Assembly (NCBI RefSeq): GCF_027460265.1
Contig: NZ_JAPZBC010000001.1
Location: 2,569,501 to 2,633,500 of the forward strand
Length of the DNA: 64,000 nt
From: Streptomyces sp. WMMC940
GTDB lineage: Bacteria; Actinomycetota; Actinomycetes; Streptomycetales; Streptomycetaceae
Direction of reading: 5' to 3'
Shown here: piece by piece, positions 18,828 to 27,786 of the stretch
Layout: each line of letters begins with the position of its first letter
Numbering within the stretch: the first letter of the stretch is position 1
Program-made: the position numbers and the translations under genes
The notes under the pieces: generated by a model
Seen by the model: only the letters and a program-made list of their open reading frames with translations
The model's database searches: none
Told to the model about the DNA's origin: nothing

Positions 18828-20214
18828 TTGGTCCCTCGCCGTCCGCCGTGTTGCCCACGGCATTTTCCGCTGCTTTCTTGGCCCCCTTGGCCGCGGTCAC
18901 ACCAGCCGCGACGGCAATTCCGACCGGGCCGCCCGCCGCCGCAGCACCACCAGCCGCAGCGCCCCCCGCTGCAGCACCCGAACCACCCGCCGCCGCACCA
19001 CCCGCTCCGGCACCCGAACCACCCGCCGCCGCACCACCCGCTCCGGCACCCGAACCACCCGCAGGGGCACTGCTCCCGGTGGAGGAAGTCCGGCCGGCAC
19101 CGCCAGCCGGGCTGCCGCCCTGCCCAGACGAAGGGCTGGGTGAGTTGCCACCGCCGGGGCGATTGCCGCCGCCCGATGACGGCTGGGGGCCGGGGCGGGC
19201 GCCGGAGGGCGCGGACGAGCCACCGGAGGAAGGCGCTCCAGATCCTCCGGACTGCTGACTGACCATGGAGGCGACCTTCTTGGCACCCATCGCCAATGCT
19301 CCACCCGTGGCGGCCGCACCCGCTCCCGAACCGCCGGAGCCCACGGCCTGGACCAGCGGGGTGGCGAAACGCATGAGCGCCGGCAGGGCGAACACCGAGA
19401 GGATCATCAGCATGATGCCGCAGACCGAGGTGAGGAAGGTCTTGCTGTCCGCGTTGCCGTCGCCGATGGCCGCCGTCATGCGGAAGGCCATCGCGTAGAT
19501 GATCGCGGCAGCGGGTTTGTACAGAAGGAACGCCAGCAGCCAGGCGAGCGATTTGCGGAACCAGGCCTGGCCAGCCGCTGTCATGGTGGACGCCGCGCTG
19601 AGCGGGAGCATCCCGCAGAGGATGAACAGCATGATCGTGCGCACCATCATCAGGGCAACTTGGGCGATGCAGGAGATGGTGGCCAGCAGGGTGAGGACGA
19701 GCGCGAGCACCGGCCCGATACCTCCCACCAGGCTGCTCAGGGCGAGCCAGTCGGCGATGGCATCACCGAACTCCTTGCCGCTGTAGGACTCCTCGATGAT
19801 CCATTCGGAGAACTGGTCGGAGGCCTCGAGCAGCAGGCTGATGACACTCAGGCCCATGCCCGTGACCACCGTCAGAGTGAGCATGCCCTTAATCGCCTCG
19901 ACGGCTGATTCGCCTCGTCTGGTGAAGGCCATCTTGCCGGCCGCGATGAGTAGCCCCAGCACGGCCACCCATGTGGTGATCCAACCGGTGTGCAGCCAGA
20001 TCCAGGCGACTGGGGAGGTCTTCGGATTGTCACCGCCGCCTGCCGCGAGATCAGGTGTGGGAATCTCCACCCACCACGTCATCACGGTCCCGACGATCTT
20101 TCCGAGTCCCTCGATGGCGCCTTCTACGATGACCACGAAGACGTCGGCACCGGTCTCGGCAACCGCGTCCGTGGCGCAGTCGCCCCAGTTGAGCGGATTC
20201 CAGCAGGAGCCCAC
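18814..20214 (-). CDS. VirB6/TrbL-like polytopic channel protein
   Basis: A 466-residue membrane protein with about six to eight hydrophobic helices between residues 60 and 300 (for example WITTWVAVLGLLIAAGKMAF, VGGIGPVLALVLTLLATISC, FLTSVCGIMLMILSVFALPA). This is the profile of VirB6/TrbL components that form the inner-membrane channel. The last 150 residues are a flexible Gly/Ala/Ser/Pro tail including 12-residue repeats of GGSGAGAGGAAA. It begins at ATG 20214 just after the secreted-protein gene at 20221 and sits in the same operon as the VirB4/VirD4 ATPases. Confidence 0.85.
   Translation of the reverse strand: MGSCWNPLNWGDCATDAVAETGADVFVVIVEGAIEGLGKIVGTVMTWWVEIPTPDLAAGGGDNPKTSPVAWIWLHTGWITTWVAVLGLLIAAGKMAFTRRGESAVEAIKGMLTLTVVTGMGLSVISLLLEASDQFSEWIIEESYSGKEFGDAIADWLALSSLVGGIGPVLALVLTLLATISCIAQVALMMVRTIMLFILCGMLPLSAASTMTAAGQAWFRKSLAWLLAFLLYKPAAAIIYAMAFRMTAAIGDGNADSKTFLTSVCGIMLMILSVFALPALMRFATPLVQAVGSGGSGAGAAATGGALAMGAKKVASMVSQQSGGSGAPSSGGSSAPSGARPGPQPSSGGGNRPGGGNSPSPSSGQGGSPAGGAGRTSSTGSSAPAGGSGAGAGGAAAGGSGAGAGGAAAGGSGAAAGGAAAGGAAAAGGPVGIAVAAGVTAAKGAKKAAENAVGNTADGEGPSGSK
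18976..19062 (-). repeat. 36-bp tandem repeat in the VirB6-like gene
   Basis: Two full copies starting at 18976 and 19012 and a third partial copy at 19048 of a 36-bp unit (begins ACCCGAACCACCCGCC on the plus strand). In frame it encodes GGSGAGAGGAAA. Copies are identical, implying recent expansion; copy number probably varies between relatives. Confidence 0.85.
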
Positions 20215-20220
20215 GTCCGA

Positions 20221-21018
20221 TCACCCGGCCGGAAACAGTGTGTAGCCGTTGGTGTTGAACCGCTTCGACACAGACGCGGACTGACCCTCGACAGACATCT
20301 GCTGCTTCCAGTCGCCTTCGTGCCACCTGGCAGTCAGCACCATGGTGAGCACTGTTCCACCGGGGTTCTTGAACGCGAGGTCGATGACAGCGGTGTCGGG
20401 CGTGTAGGAGATCAGCTTGTAGCCGGCCAGGCTGGGGCTCGACGACGGGAAGTCCGAGGCCTGGTCACTGCGGCTCGCCGCGACACCCTGTTCGAAGACT
20501 TCCTGTGTCTCGTCCGGGTACACCTGCTGAGCCACAACGCTCCGCCAGTCGGGTCCGTTGGAGGAGCGGACGGAGATGTTCGCCAGAGCGAGGAGGGCTC
20601 CGCGGGGCGTGTGAGCGTAGCAACGGGCCACTCCCCCCTTCACGATTGCAGGACCGGCGTCCCTGGACGCAGGGAGGTTGACCGGACCGAACCTCTTCCA
20701 TGTGAGCCCGATCGAGGCCAGGTCGGTGACGCTGGTGGTGTCGGCCGTCGTGTCCTTCAGCGCCGGACAGGACTGCTGCGTACCGTCGCCCCCGGGGGGA
20801 GAGGCGGAGTTCCCTGCTGGCGGCGCTGCGCCTTTGGCGCTGCTGGTAGCAGCTGGCGCGCTCTTGTCCGCGGGATCGCCTCCGCCACCGGTGAGAATCA
20901 GGACGGGTACCAGTGCGATGATGACTGCAATGACCCCGGCTGAGGCAATGAAACCGGGCCTGGTGTACGGGTTCTGCAGCTCCTCCTCGGATGCCGCAGG
21001 CTGCCTGTCAGCGCTCAT
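20221..21018 (-). CDS. Membrane-anchored exported protein of the transfer operon
   Basis: A 265-residue protein: about 30 cytoplasmic residues, one helix (FIASAGVIAVIIALVPVLIL), a Gly/Ala/Pro linker, then an extracellular alpha/beta domain with one pair of cysteines (QQSCPAL and GGVARCYAH). This topology and a position before the VirB6-like gene fit a VirB8/TrbF-like assembly factor, but I see no diagnostic motif. ATG 21018 has GGGGGA about 5 nt upstream; the longer frame to 21111 overlaps the preceding gene. Confidence 0.78.
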   Translation of the reverse strand: MSADRQPAASEEELQNPYTRPGFIASAGVIAVIIALVPVLILTGGGGDPADKSAPAATSSAKGAAPPAGNSASPPGGDGTQQSCPALKDTTADTTSVTDLASIGLTWKRFGPVNLPASRDAGPAIVKGGVARCYAHTPRGALLALANISVRSSNGPDWRSVVAQQVYPDETQEVFEQGVAASRSDQASDFPSSSPSLAGYKLISYTPDTAVIDLAFKNPGGTVLTMVLTARWHEGDWKQQMSVEGQSASVSKRFNTNGYTLFPAG

Positions 21019-21053
21019 GCTCGTCCCCCAGGTGCTTGTTGCGGCCGGATCTG

Positions 21054-21404
21054 CTATTCGCCCCCGACCAAAGTGCCCACGAGTCCGGAAGCGATACCGA
21101 CCAGGACGCAAGCACCGAGGACGTAGGCAAGGCCAGTGGCGTGTTCACCGCCCTGCCCGCGCTGGTGGGACAGGGCCATGCGGCCGGCCACGACGAGAAC
21201 GCCCGTGACGCAGAGGGCAAGGACCACCCACGCGACCCACTGAACGACGGTCTTGAGCTTTCCGGCACCCGGCGGCTCGACACCCTGGCCCGGGTTGACG
21301 ACGTCGGCCAGGTAGCGGACCTGGCTTGGGTCAGCGGCATCAGCGAGGTAGTGGCCTGCGTGGTGCGCGGAGTCCCCTGCAACAAGGACCAGCTCGTACA
21401 TCAT
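21054..21404 (-). CDS. Small two-helix membrane protein, VirB2/TrbC-like candidate
   Basis: A 116-residue protein with two hydrophobic helices at about 52-74 (VVQWVAWVVLALCVTGVLVV) and 92-113 (GLAYVLGACVLVGIASGLVG) joined by a short polar loop. This is the size and topology of VirB2-type conjugative pilins, and it is the first gene of the minus-strand T4SS operon. No cleavable signal peptide is obvious; the N-terminal 50 residues are polar, which is unusual for VirB2, so the assignment is tentative. Confidence 0.7.
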   Translation of the reverse strand: MMYELVLVAGDSAHHAGHYLADAADPSQVRYLADVVNPGQGVEPPGAGKLKTVVQWVAWVVLALCVTGVLVVAGRMALSHQRGQGGEHATGLAYVLGACVLVGIASGLVGTLVGGE

Positions 21405-21652
21405 CGGATTCCCCCGTCACGCCGCGCTCCCCGCGACCCGGCTCGTGGTCAATTCGTTCTAACCAGCGACGATCATAAGGGCTTTCGAACATGCGCGTGC
21501 CAAGTTTCCGATGCACCAAGCAAGTTGTGATGTCCAGGAGGCACCAGATGCACCCGCGCAGCGTGTGGCGCGGAACATGTGCATCGTACGCGTGTGCCAA
21601 CTAGTGTGCTGTATCGATCACATGGCCATGTCACGGGGGACGAAGGCATCGG
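21405..21652. promoter_or_regulatory. Divergent promoter region between the T4SS operon and the cell-wall hydrolase operon
   Basis: A 250-bp intergenic region, AT-richer than its surroundings, between diverging transcripts. It carries repeated short words (GATGCACC at 21509-21516 and a similar word near 21546; GAACATG at 21488 and 21572; CGCGTGTGCCAACTAGTGTG near 21590). These could be operator half-sites, but no single clean palindrome stands out. Confidence 0.4.
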
Positions 21653-22711
21653 ATGCAGGGGGCGGCGAAAGTCGGCATAGGGTGCGGAGGCGGGTGCCTT
21701 GGCGCCTTCCTCGGAGCTCTCGTGCTACTTGGGGGACTGCTGGGCGGCGGCGGTGAACCGGCTCAGGCCAGCGAACTCAAAGAAGGTGCCGTCCCGGCGG
21801 CCTACCGCGCGTGGGTACTCAAAGCCGGATCGATGTGCGAGGAGATCACTGCGCCTGTGATCGCCGCCCAGATCCAGCAGGAGTCCGGCTGGGATCCCGA
21901 TGCCCAGTCCTACCAGTACGTGAAGGACCCCGAGACCGGACGGACGATCAAAGTGCCTCTCGCTCAGGGAATCTCCCAGTTCATCCCAGGCACGTGGAAG
22001 ACGTGGGGCAGGGACGACGACAAGAACGGACGGATCAGCCCCTTCGACCCGGGGGACGCGATCATGGCGCAGGGGCGCTTCGACTGTGCGCTGGCACGGC
22101 AGATGAAAGGCTACGTCGAGGACGGGGTGGCATCCGGCGACGTCCTGGATCTCACCCTGGCCGGTTACAACGCGGGGCCCTACGCAGTGAAGCAGTACGG
22201 CGGCATCCCGCCTTACACCGAAACCCGCAACTACGTAAGGTCGATCAAAGCGCTCATGGCCAAGTACACCGAGGATCTCGAGGAGGGCGGGGGCGGCACC
22301 GTTCCCGCAGGCCAGAAGCTCGCTGCTCCCCTGAAGGGCAGGCCGGTCATATCGTCGCCATACGGGGTGAATCGACCGGGCAGCGCCTACGGCTATCACA
22401 CCGGCATCGACTTCGCGGTGGCCTCCGGCACGCCCGTGTATGCGGCTGGCGCAGGGACGGTGACGTTTTCGGGGTGGAACAGCGCCTACGGGAACCGTGT
22501 CGTCGTCAAACACAAAAGTCGGGACGGCAGGACCGTGGAGACGACGTACAACCACCTGAGCGCCCGGAGCGTGGCCAAGGGAGCGACCGTTCAGGTGGGA
22601 ATGCTCGTCGGCCACTCGGGGAACACGGGCAATTCCACCGGCCCCCACCTCCACTTCGAGCTGTTGACCGGAGGGCAGTTCACCAACCCCGCACCTTGGA
22701 TCGGGCTGTGA
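21653..22711 (+). CDS. Lytic transglycosylase plus M23 endopeptidase (VirB1-like wall hydrolase)
   Basis: A two-domain peptidoglycan hydrolase of 352 residues that would open the wall for a transfer channel. The N-terminus has one hydrophobic segment rich in Gly. The SLT-type domain (about 45-205) has the catalytic Glu in AAQIQQESGWDP, then ISQFIPGTWKTWG and LAGYNAGPYAV. The M23/LytM domain (about 220-352) has metal ligands in YHTGIDFAV and GPHLHFE. SLT-M23 fusions accompany T4SS loci in Gram-positives. The gene is divergent from the T4SS operon and overlaps the next gene by GTGA. Confidence 0.93.
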   Translation: MQGAAKVGIGCGGGCLGAFLGALVLLGGLLGGGGEPAQASELKEGAVPAAYRAWVLKAGSMCEEITAPVIAAQIQQESGWDPDAQSYQYVKDPETGRTIKVPLAQGISQFIPGTWKTWGRDDDKNGRISPFDPGDAIMAQGRFDCALARQMKGYVEDGVASGDVLDLTLAGYNAGPYAVKQYGGIPPYTETRNYVRSIKALMAKYTEDLEEGGGGTVPAGQKLAAPLKGRPVISSPYGVNRPGSAYGYHTGIDFAVASGTPVYAAGAGTVTFSGWNSAYGNRVVVKHKSRDGRTVETTYNHLSARSVAKGATVQVGMLVGHSGNTGNSTGPHLHFELLTGGQFTNPAPWIGL

Positions 22712-23316
22712 CGGCGCCTCGTCTGCGTGCGCCCGCCACGGCCGTCGGACTCGCCGCAATAGTGGTGGCGTGTGGCACCGGCGGCGCGTCCACGCCTTCC
22801 GCGGTGGACAGCCCGGTGGCATCCGCCAAGGCTCCCGCGCCGACTTCCCGCCCCACCGACTCGGGGGCACGTCTTCCTCAGGCCAAGAGGATCGACGAGA
22901 GTGACGCGAGCGCGGTCGCCCTTGAGTGGGCTCGGCTCGCGTATGGGTACGACACGGCGTACGACGTCCATCCGCATGCCGGGATCCTGCGCACGGCCCG
23001 CTACCTCACTGCCGAGCGGCGCGAGGCCGAACGTGCGTACCAGCCGGCTTCTGCCCCTGGTGCGCGGTGGAGCACATGGTCATCCCATAGCGCTTGGATT
23101 TCCTCCGCCGTCGAGCTCGCGGATCTCGACGAGGCACCTCGTGCCGACACACCCATCACTGCGTACCGCGCAGTCGTCGTACAGGGCACCGCGCACGGCC
23201 GTGACGGCTGGACCGGGCCGGGTCCCCAGCTGCACGCGTACCTCACGCTGGCCCGGGACAGCGGATCGGCGCCGTGGCGCATCTCGGAGATCACCACCAA
23301 CGAGGCCACCGACTGA
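22708..23316 (+). CDS. Exported lipoprotein, function unknown
   Basis: A 202-residue protein starting with GTG inside the previous stop (GTGA). VTAPRLRAPATAVGLAAIVV then ACG gives a signal peptide with a lipobox-like VVAC. A Ser/Pro linker precedes a small alpha/beta domain (residues 70-200) containing VALEWARLAYGYDTAYDV and HAYLTLARDSGSAPW, resembling the NTF2-like fold of VirB8-type or TrbF-like periplasmic domains. That comparison is only by eye. Confidence 0.75.
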   Translation: MTAPRLRAPATAVGLAAIVVACGTGGASTPSAVDSPVASAKAPAPTSRPTDSGARLPQAKRIDESDASAVALEWARLAYGYDTAYDVHPHAGILRTARYLTAERREAERAYQPASAPGARWSTWSSHSAWISSAVELADLDEAPRADTPITAYRAVVVQGTAHGRDGWTGPGPQLHAYLTLARDSGSAPWRISEITTNEATD

Positions 23317-23326
23317 AGGAGGTCCC

Positions 23327-24133
23327 ATGGCCGCACCCGATGAACAGCAGATTCCAGGCTGGCCGCTGCTCGACATACGTCTCACTCCGGACGGTGGTGC
23401 CGCCGTGGACGGAACGGCCGTTGCAGTCTCTCCGGGCACCGATGCACGCACCGCCGCCCTCTTGCATGCTGCCGAGACCGCCGCACGGGTGGGACGGCCC
23501 GTACGGGCTCGGCTGACCGAACAAGACGGAGCGGAGGGGTTGATCGCCGTCCATTCCGACGCTGGCAGCACGGTGCTGGAGGATCCGACCACGACAGCAC
23601 GAAAGGGGCGCAAGCGCCGCACGAAGCCCCCTGCCCAGCAGACCGCAGTTCCGGAGGCTCAGCAGCGAGTAGCGCCGCAGGCCGTTCCACCGTCCCTGCA
23701 GCGGCCGTCGGCACCGCCTTCGAAGACGCCGACCCCCGTACGGCCCGAAGACACGGCGCAGGAGCGGTTGAGGGCAGCAGTCGAGCGCCAGGACTGGGCC
23801 GAGGCACTCGCCCTGTGCGAGCAGGGGCTACGGGAAGCACCCGGAGAGGAGGTCGACCGGCTTCGCGGGGTACAGGCCGGGCTCACCGCGCGCTCCGGCG
23901 ACACCGAGACGGCATACCTCCTCTTCAAGGCCCTGGCACAGGACCGTGCCGACCGGCATGGGCCGGACGACTCCCAGGCCGTCGTGGCCGCAGAAGCCGC
24001 ACAGCAACAGTGGGCGGTGCTTCCAGCCGGTGACGCGGCCGATCTGTTGGAGCTGCGTTCGCGTGTCCCGGGCCCTGGTGGCGAGGGTTTGACGCGTGCG
24101 CGCAAGCTCGTGGTACGCAGTCGGCTTCGCTGA
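23327..24133 (+). CDS. Hypothetical protein with TPR-like C-terminus
   Basis: A soluble, 268-residue protein. Residues 1-85 form an alpha/beta domain (WPLLDIRLTPDGGAAVDGTA). A Lys/Pro-rich linker follows, and the last 110 residues carry helix-turn-helix pairs of TPR type (ERQDWAEALALCEQGLREAP). A textbook AAGGAGG (23316-23322) lies 4 nt before ATG 23327. It is third in the operon with the wall hydrolase and lipoprotein and convergent with the LysM-BTAD gene. I do not recognise a family. Confidence 0.75.
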   Translation: MAAPDEQQIPGWPLLDIRLTPDGGAAVDGTAVAVSPGTDARTAALLHAAETAARVGRPVRARLTEQDGAEGLIAVHSDAGSTVLEDPTTTARKGRKRRTKPPAQQTAVPEAQQRVAPQAVPPSLQRPSAPPSKTPTPVRPEDTAQERLRAAVERQDWAEALALCEQGLREAPGEEVDRLRGVQAGLTARSGDTETAYLLFKALAQDRADRHGPDDSQAVVAAEAAQQQWAVLPAGDAADLLELRSRVPGPGGEGLTRARKLVVRSRLR

Positions 24134-24187
24134 CAGGCCTCCGCCTGTGGTGACTCTTCCGCCTCATCCCCCGATCGCCCCGCGCCC

Positions 24188-27100
24188 TCAGGGCAGCGCC
24201 GGACGGCGGGCCAGATCGGCGAGGAGCTCGGACGTCTCGGGCTGTGTGTCGGTGCCGAGGGACTCGGTGACGAAGTCGACCTGGGCGGCGTACGCCTCTA
24301 CGGCTTCCCGGTCTCCCATGGCGGTCGCGGCCTTGATGGCCAGACGGTGGAGTTCTTCAGCGGCGGGGTCGACTCTCAGACCGCGGTCGGCGGCAGCGCG
24401 GGCACCGGACGCATCGCCTTCAGTGAGACGGAGTTCGGCCAGGCGGGCGGCGATGTCGACGATGGTGATCGTCATTTCCTGGCGAACGGGATCGGCCCAG
24501 GCATAGCGGCGTGGTGGTGTGCCGTCCAGCGGGCGGTCCTCGACCAGGTCCAGGGCTCCGGCCAGGTCACCGCTACGGACAAGGAGCTGGAACCGGTGCC
24601 AGTCAGTGCCGATCTCGCCGCCCAGGATGTAGCCGTCGCCAGCACTAATCTCCGCCCCCAGCCAACGGCGCAAGGCGGAGAGCTGGGCAGTGCGGTACGT
24701 CGCCGAGACCCCGCTGGGCCACAGGGCTTCGGTGAGAGCCTCGATGGACTTCCCCGGATGGAGCGCGATCCACGCGGCTATCTCGGTCAGCCGTACTGCG
24801 GCGGCTGAGGCGATCTCCTGCGCGGTGCCGGTGATCCTCGGCGTGCCGAGCAGGCGCACCCAGGTCGCCGGCTGCCGGGAGAGTTCCGCTTCTTCGTCTG
24901 CGGACAGGGGCATCGGCGCTGCGGCCTGGGCGCGGGGCGGCTCGGCCGTGATGCCGAAGAGGCCGAGCAGCGCGGTGTAGTCGGCGTCGGTGATGTGCTG
25001 GGGAACGAGCTGGACGTCGGTTCCGGCGAGGGTGATCGTGCCGCCGGACAGACCGGGAAGGCGTACGGCCCCGGGAACGTCCACGTCTCCGGCCGCGCCC
25101 ACGAGAGCGGCGCATGCAGGAGCCTCGAGGAGGCCACGTGCGGCGTCCGCCATGTCGGCCGTGAGGTCATCCGCGCACAGCACGATGCGGGGAGTCCACG
25201 CGTCGGCGCCGAAGGGCCGCGTGCGGGCAGTGCGTACGGAGTCGACGCCTGCGTCGGCGAGCGCGGTGCGCACCGTGCGGGCCCAGTCCTCCACTTCTCC
25301 GATGGCAGCGCGATGATCGGCGGCCGGGGCCAGACGGCCGAAGCCTTCCTCGATGGCGGTGATACCCGAATCGAGGCCGACCAGGAGTACGCCGAGGTCG
25401 TCGCTCCACGGGGCGGTGGCGAGTTCGGCGGCGAGTGCCCGTGCGACCGGTAGGACAGCGCTGCTCTCGGAGGGCAGGAGCAGTACGCCGAGCGCCTCGA
25501 GATCCGCCAGGACGAGGGAGCCGTCGGCGTCGCGGCCGAGTGTGGCGAGCGCGGGATACGGAGCGCAGACTTCGCGGCACGCGTCCGCGTCGAGGAGGCC
25601 GTCGGTGTCGGCAGGGAGGATCCAGCGGGTGGGCAGGTCAGGAGCGGTGAACGGACCGATGGGTTCGGCCGGTGAGTCCAGCCACAACTCAAGCCCGGTG
25701 GGAGTCAGGCGCACCGCCACCAGTTCCGGCAGCGGGCGTCTCGCGGAGGCGAGGTGGTGGGCCAGGGTCCGCAGGGCTCGGTCGACCAGCGTGACGCCTT
25801 CGGGGTTTTCCGTGGCGCGCAGGCGGCGTTCGAGGTCCGCCAGATCCGGTGGCGGGTCCATCTGGGAGGGCGCGGAGGCGGCGTCTTCCGTTACCGGGCT
25901 TCCCGGCACGGCGATGGGAGCGGTCGGCAGAGCGATGGACTCGCCGGCTCTCCGGGCGCGTCGCTGAAGGGTCCGTTTGAGCGCTAGTACGGAAACGAGC
26001 CCAGTGGCGAGGAGTCCGCCCCAGGTCGCGAGGGCGGCCACGTCAAGGGCCTGGTCCTCCACGGAGGCCGGTGCGGCTTTGTCCTGTGGCGTGGCGGGAG
26101 ACGGGCTGGAGGAGGCGGAGGGTGCACCTGATGGCGTCGGTGATCCAGTGGAGTCTCCGGGTGTCGCGGAAGCCTGCGCCCCGGCGCCCTCGGCCGGACG
26201 GGCTGCGGGCGACGACGAGGCGTTGGAACTCGGCTTGGACGACGGCGTCGCCGTTCCCGACGGTGTGGCCGATGGTTCAGCCTCTCGCGACGCTCCTGCG
26301 CCCGGTTGCTCTGCCGTCTGAGAGGGGGACGCCGAAGCCGGTCTCTCGGGAGTGGAGGCGTCCGGCTTCTTCGTGCCAGGCTTCTCGGTACCCGGCCCCG
26401 CTGGCTGGCCCTCTCCACCATGTTCGGGCAGGTCGACCTTCCAGCCGGGAAGGATCACGTCCGGGTCGGTGAGCCGGCGCCCGTCCCCGTCCATCGCATG
26501 GCCTTCGTTGGCCTCGACGATCTCGGGGTAGCGGGTCGGATCACCCAGCGCGGACTCGGCGATGCCCCAGAGGGTGTCCCCAGGATGAACGGTGACATTC
26601 TCCACCTGGTTCTGTGCCGCCGCCTTGCCGGGCAGATACAGCACCCATCCGGGCTGGATGGGGTCGGCGGCGCGGAAAGTGCGGCCGTCGGACATGGTGC
26701 GGCCGTCGTTGAGGTCGGCTATTTCCGTCCAGCGCTCTCCGTCGCCGAGTTGCTGTTCCGCGATGCTCCAGAGGCTGTCCGCGGGACGTGTGTCTCGCAC
26801 CGTGTAGGTCCGATGGGAGGTCTCGAAGCGCTGGGATGAGCTGCTGGTCGTCGTTGTGACGTCCTGTTGGCCGGGTGTCACGGTGGCCGTGGCCACAGGC
26901 GGGTGGGACGACGTGGTCGACGTGTGCGGGGGCTCGGCGGCGAACGCGCCGCCGGCGGTGGGGAGCAGCACCAGAACTCCGCCGACCAGGCTCGAGGCGA
27001 TGCGCTGGTTCCAGCGCAGTCCGCGCAGCCGAGGTGCTGTCCGACCACGTAGCTGTGCGGGGATTTCCAGCAGCACGGAGAGTGCGAAGCTCGCCCATCC

Positions 27101-27331
27101 GGCCCAGCCGACCGCGACGAGGACGAGCAACGCCACGGCACCGGTGTCCTGCCGGGTGAAGAGGTCGGTGATCGATCCGATGCTGTCCAGACCGACGGGA
27201 AACAGGGCCTGACCGGCGACATAGAGAACTGCCGGCACTCCGACGAGGAGCGCGGTCAGACCGACAAGGCTCAGCAGGAAGCGGAGGGAGTCGGCAAGGA
27301 GGGACCTGGGGCGAGCGAAGCGGGCGTTCAT
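24188..27331 (-). CDS. Membrane protein joining LysM domains to a wHTH-BTAD regulator module
   Basis: A 1047-residue fusion. Three N-terminal helices (about 12-42, 65-92, 110-135) precede two LysM-like repeats (YTVRDTRPADSLWSIAEQQ and VTVHPGDTLWGIAESALG, about 175-295). A Pro/Ser/Ala-rich linker leads to a fourth helix (about 432-452). The C-terminal 450 residues end in an OmpR-type winged-helix-like segment (WVRLLGTPRITG) and a BTAD repeat domain (GDASGARAAADRGLRVDPAA) as in AfsR/SARP proteins. It could couple peptidoglycan sensing to an intracellular response. Its ATG overlaps the stop of the TadG-like gene by 4 nt, so it is the last gene of the tad operon. Confidence 0.88.
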   Translation of the reverse strand: MNARFARPRSLLADSLRFLLSLVGLTALLVGVPAVLYVAGQALFPVGLDSIGSITDLFTRQDTGAVALLVLVAVGWAGWASFALSVLLEIPAQLRGRTAPRLRGLRWNQRIASSLVGGVLVLLPTAGGAFAAEPPHTSTTSSHPPVATATVTPGQQDVTTTTSSSSQRFETSHRTYTVRDTRPADSLWSIAEQQLGDGERWTEIADLNDGRTMSDGRTFRAADPIQPGWVLYLPGKAAAQNQVENVTVHPGDTLWGIAESALGDPTRYPEIVEANEGHAMDGDGRRLTDPDVILPGWKVDLPEHGGEGQPAGPGTEKPGTKKPDASTPERPASASPSQTAEQPGAGASREAEPSATPSGTATPSSKPSSNASSSPAARPAEGAGAQASATPGDSTGSPTPSGAPSASSSPSPATPQDKAAPASVEDQALDVAALATWGGLLATGLVSVLALKRTLQRRARRAGESIALPTAPIAVPGSPVTEDAASAPSQMDPPPDLADLERRLRATENPEGVTLVDRALRTLAHHLASARRPLPELVAVRLTPTGLELWLDSPAEPIGPFTAPDLPTRWILPADTDGLLDADACREVCAPYPALATLGRDADGSLVLADLEALGVLLLPSESSAVLPVARALAAELATAPWSDDLGVLLVGLDSGITAIEEGFGRLAPAADHRAAIGEVEDWARTVRTALADAGVDSVRTARTRPFGADAWTPRIVLCADDLTADMADAARGLLEAPACAALVGAAGDVDVPGAVRLPGLSGGTITLAGTDVQLVPQHITDADYTALLGLFGITAEPPRAQAAAPMPLSADEEAELSRQPATWVRLLGTPRITGTAQEIASAAAVRLTEIAAWIALHPGKSIEALTEALWPSGVSATYRTAQLSALRRWLGAEISAGDGYILGGEIGTDWHRFQLLVRSGDLAGALDLVEDRPLDGTPPRRYAWADPVRQEMTITIVDIAARLAELRLTEGDASGARAAADRGLRVDPAAEELHRLAIKAATAMGDREAVEAYAAQVDFVTESLGTDTQPETSELLADLARRPALP

Positions 27332-27786
27332 CGGTTCTCCGGGGCGTCGACGCCGTGCAGGAGGGTGGCGCTGCCATGTCCGGTGACGGGCATACCCGAC
27401 ACACCGATGACGGGCAGGAATCGGGTGCGGTATTCACCGGTCACGGTGACGGAGAGGGTCTTGCCGCCGTCTGAGACGGCGACAGTGCCATTGGCTCCGG
27501 CCTGGCGCAAGTAGTCGAGAGCGGCCGCACTGGCCGCTGCCGGGTCGACGGCGATCCTGTCGGCGGTGATGGCGTCACCGGCGTCCAGTTGCTGGCCACC
27601 GGCGCGGGCGGCCTCCTGGGCGAGGGCGTCGGCGCGTTCGGTGGCACGCATCTTGCCTCCGCCGTCGACGGCGATACCGATCATGACGAGTAGACCGACG
27701 AGGACGATGGCCACGTAAATGGAGACACTGCCGCGGTCTCCTCCCGTGCCCGTCCTTGAACGGAGAACACCGCCAGAGTGAATCAT
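27328..27786 (-). CDS. TadG/TadE-like pilus assembly protein
   Basis: A 152-residue protein with an N-terminal RGSVSIYVAIVLVGLLVMIG segment typical of Tad pseudopilins and Flp-locus TadG proteins, then an extracellular beta-rich part (VTVTGEYRTRFLPVIGV). It begins with ATG 27786 inside the TGA of the upstream tadE-like gene (TGATG). The family forms the exported minor-pilin side of the Tad machine. It is shorter than proteobacterial TadG. Confidence 0.85.
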   Translation of the reverse strand: MIHSGGVLRSRTGTGGDRGSVSIYVAIVLVGLLVMIGIAVDGGGKMRATERADALAQEAARAGGQQLDAGDAITADRIAVDPAAASAAALDYLRQAGANGTVAVSDGGKTLSVTVTGEYRTRFLPVIGVSGMPVTGHGSATLLHGVDAPENR

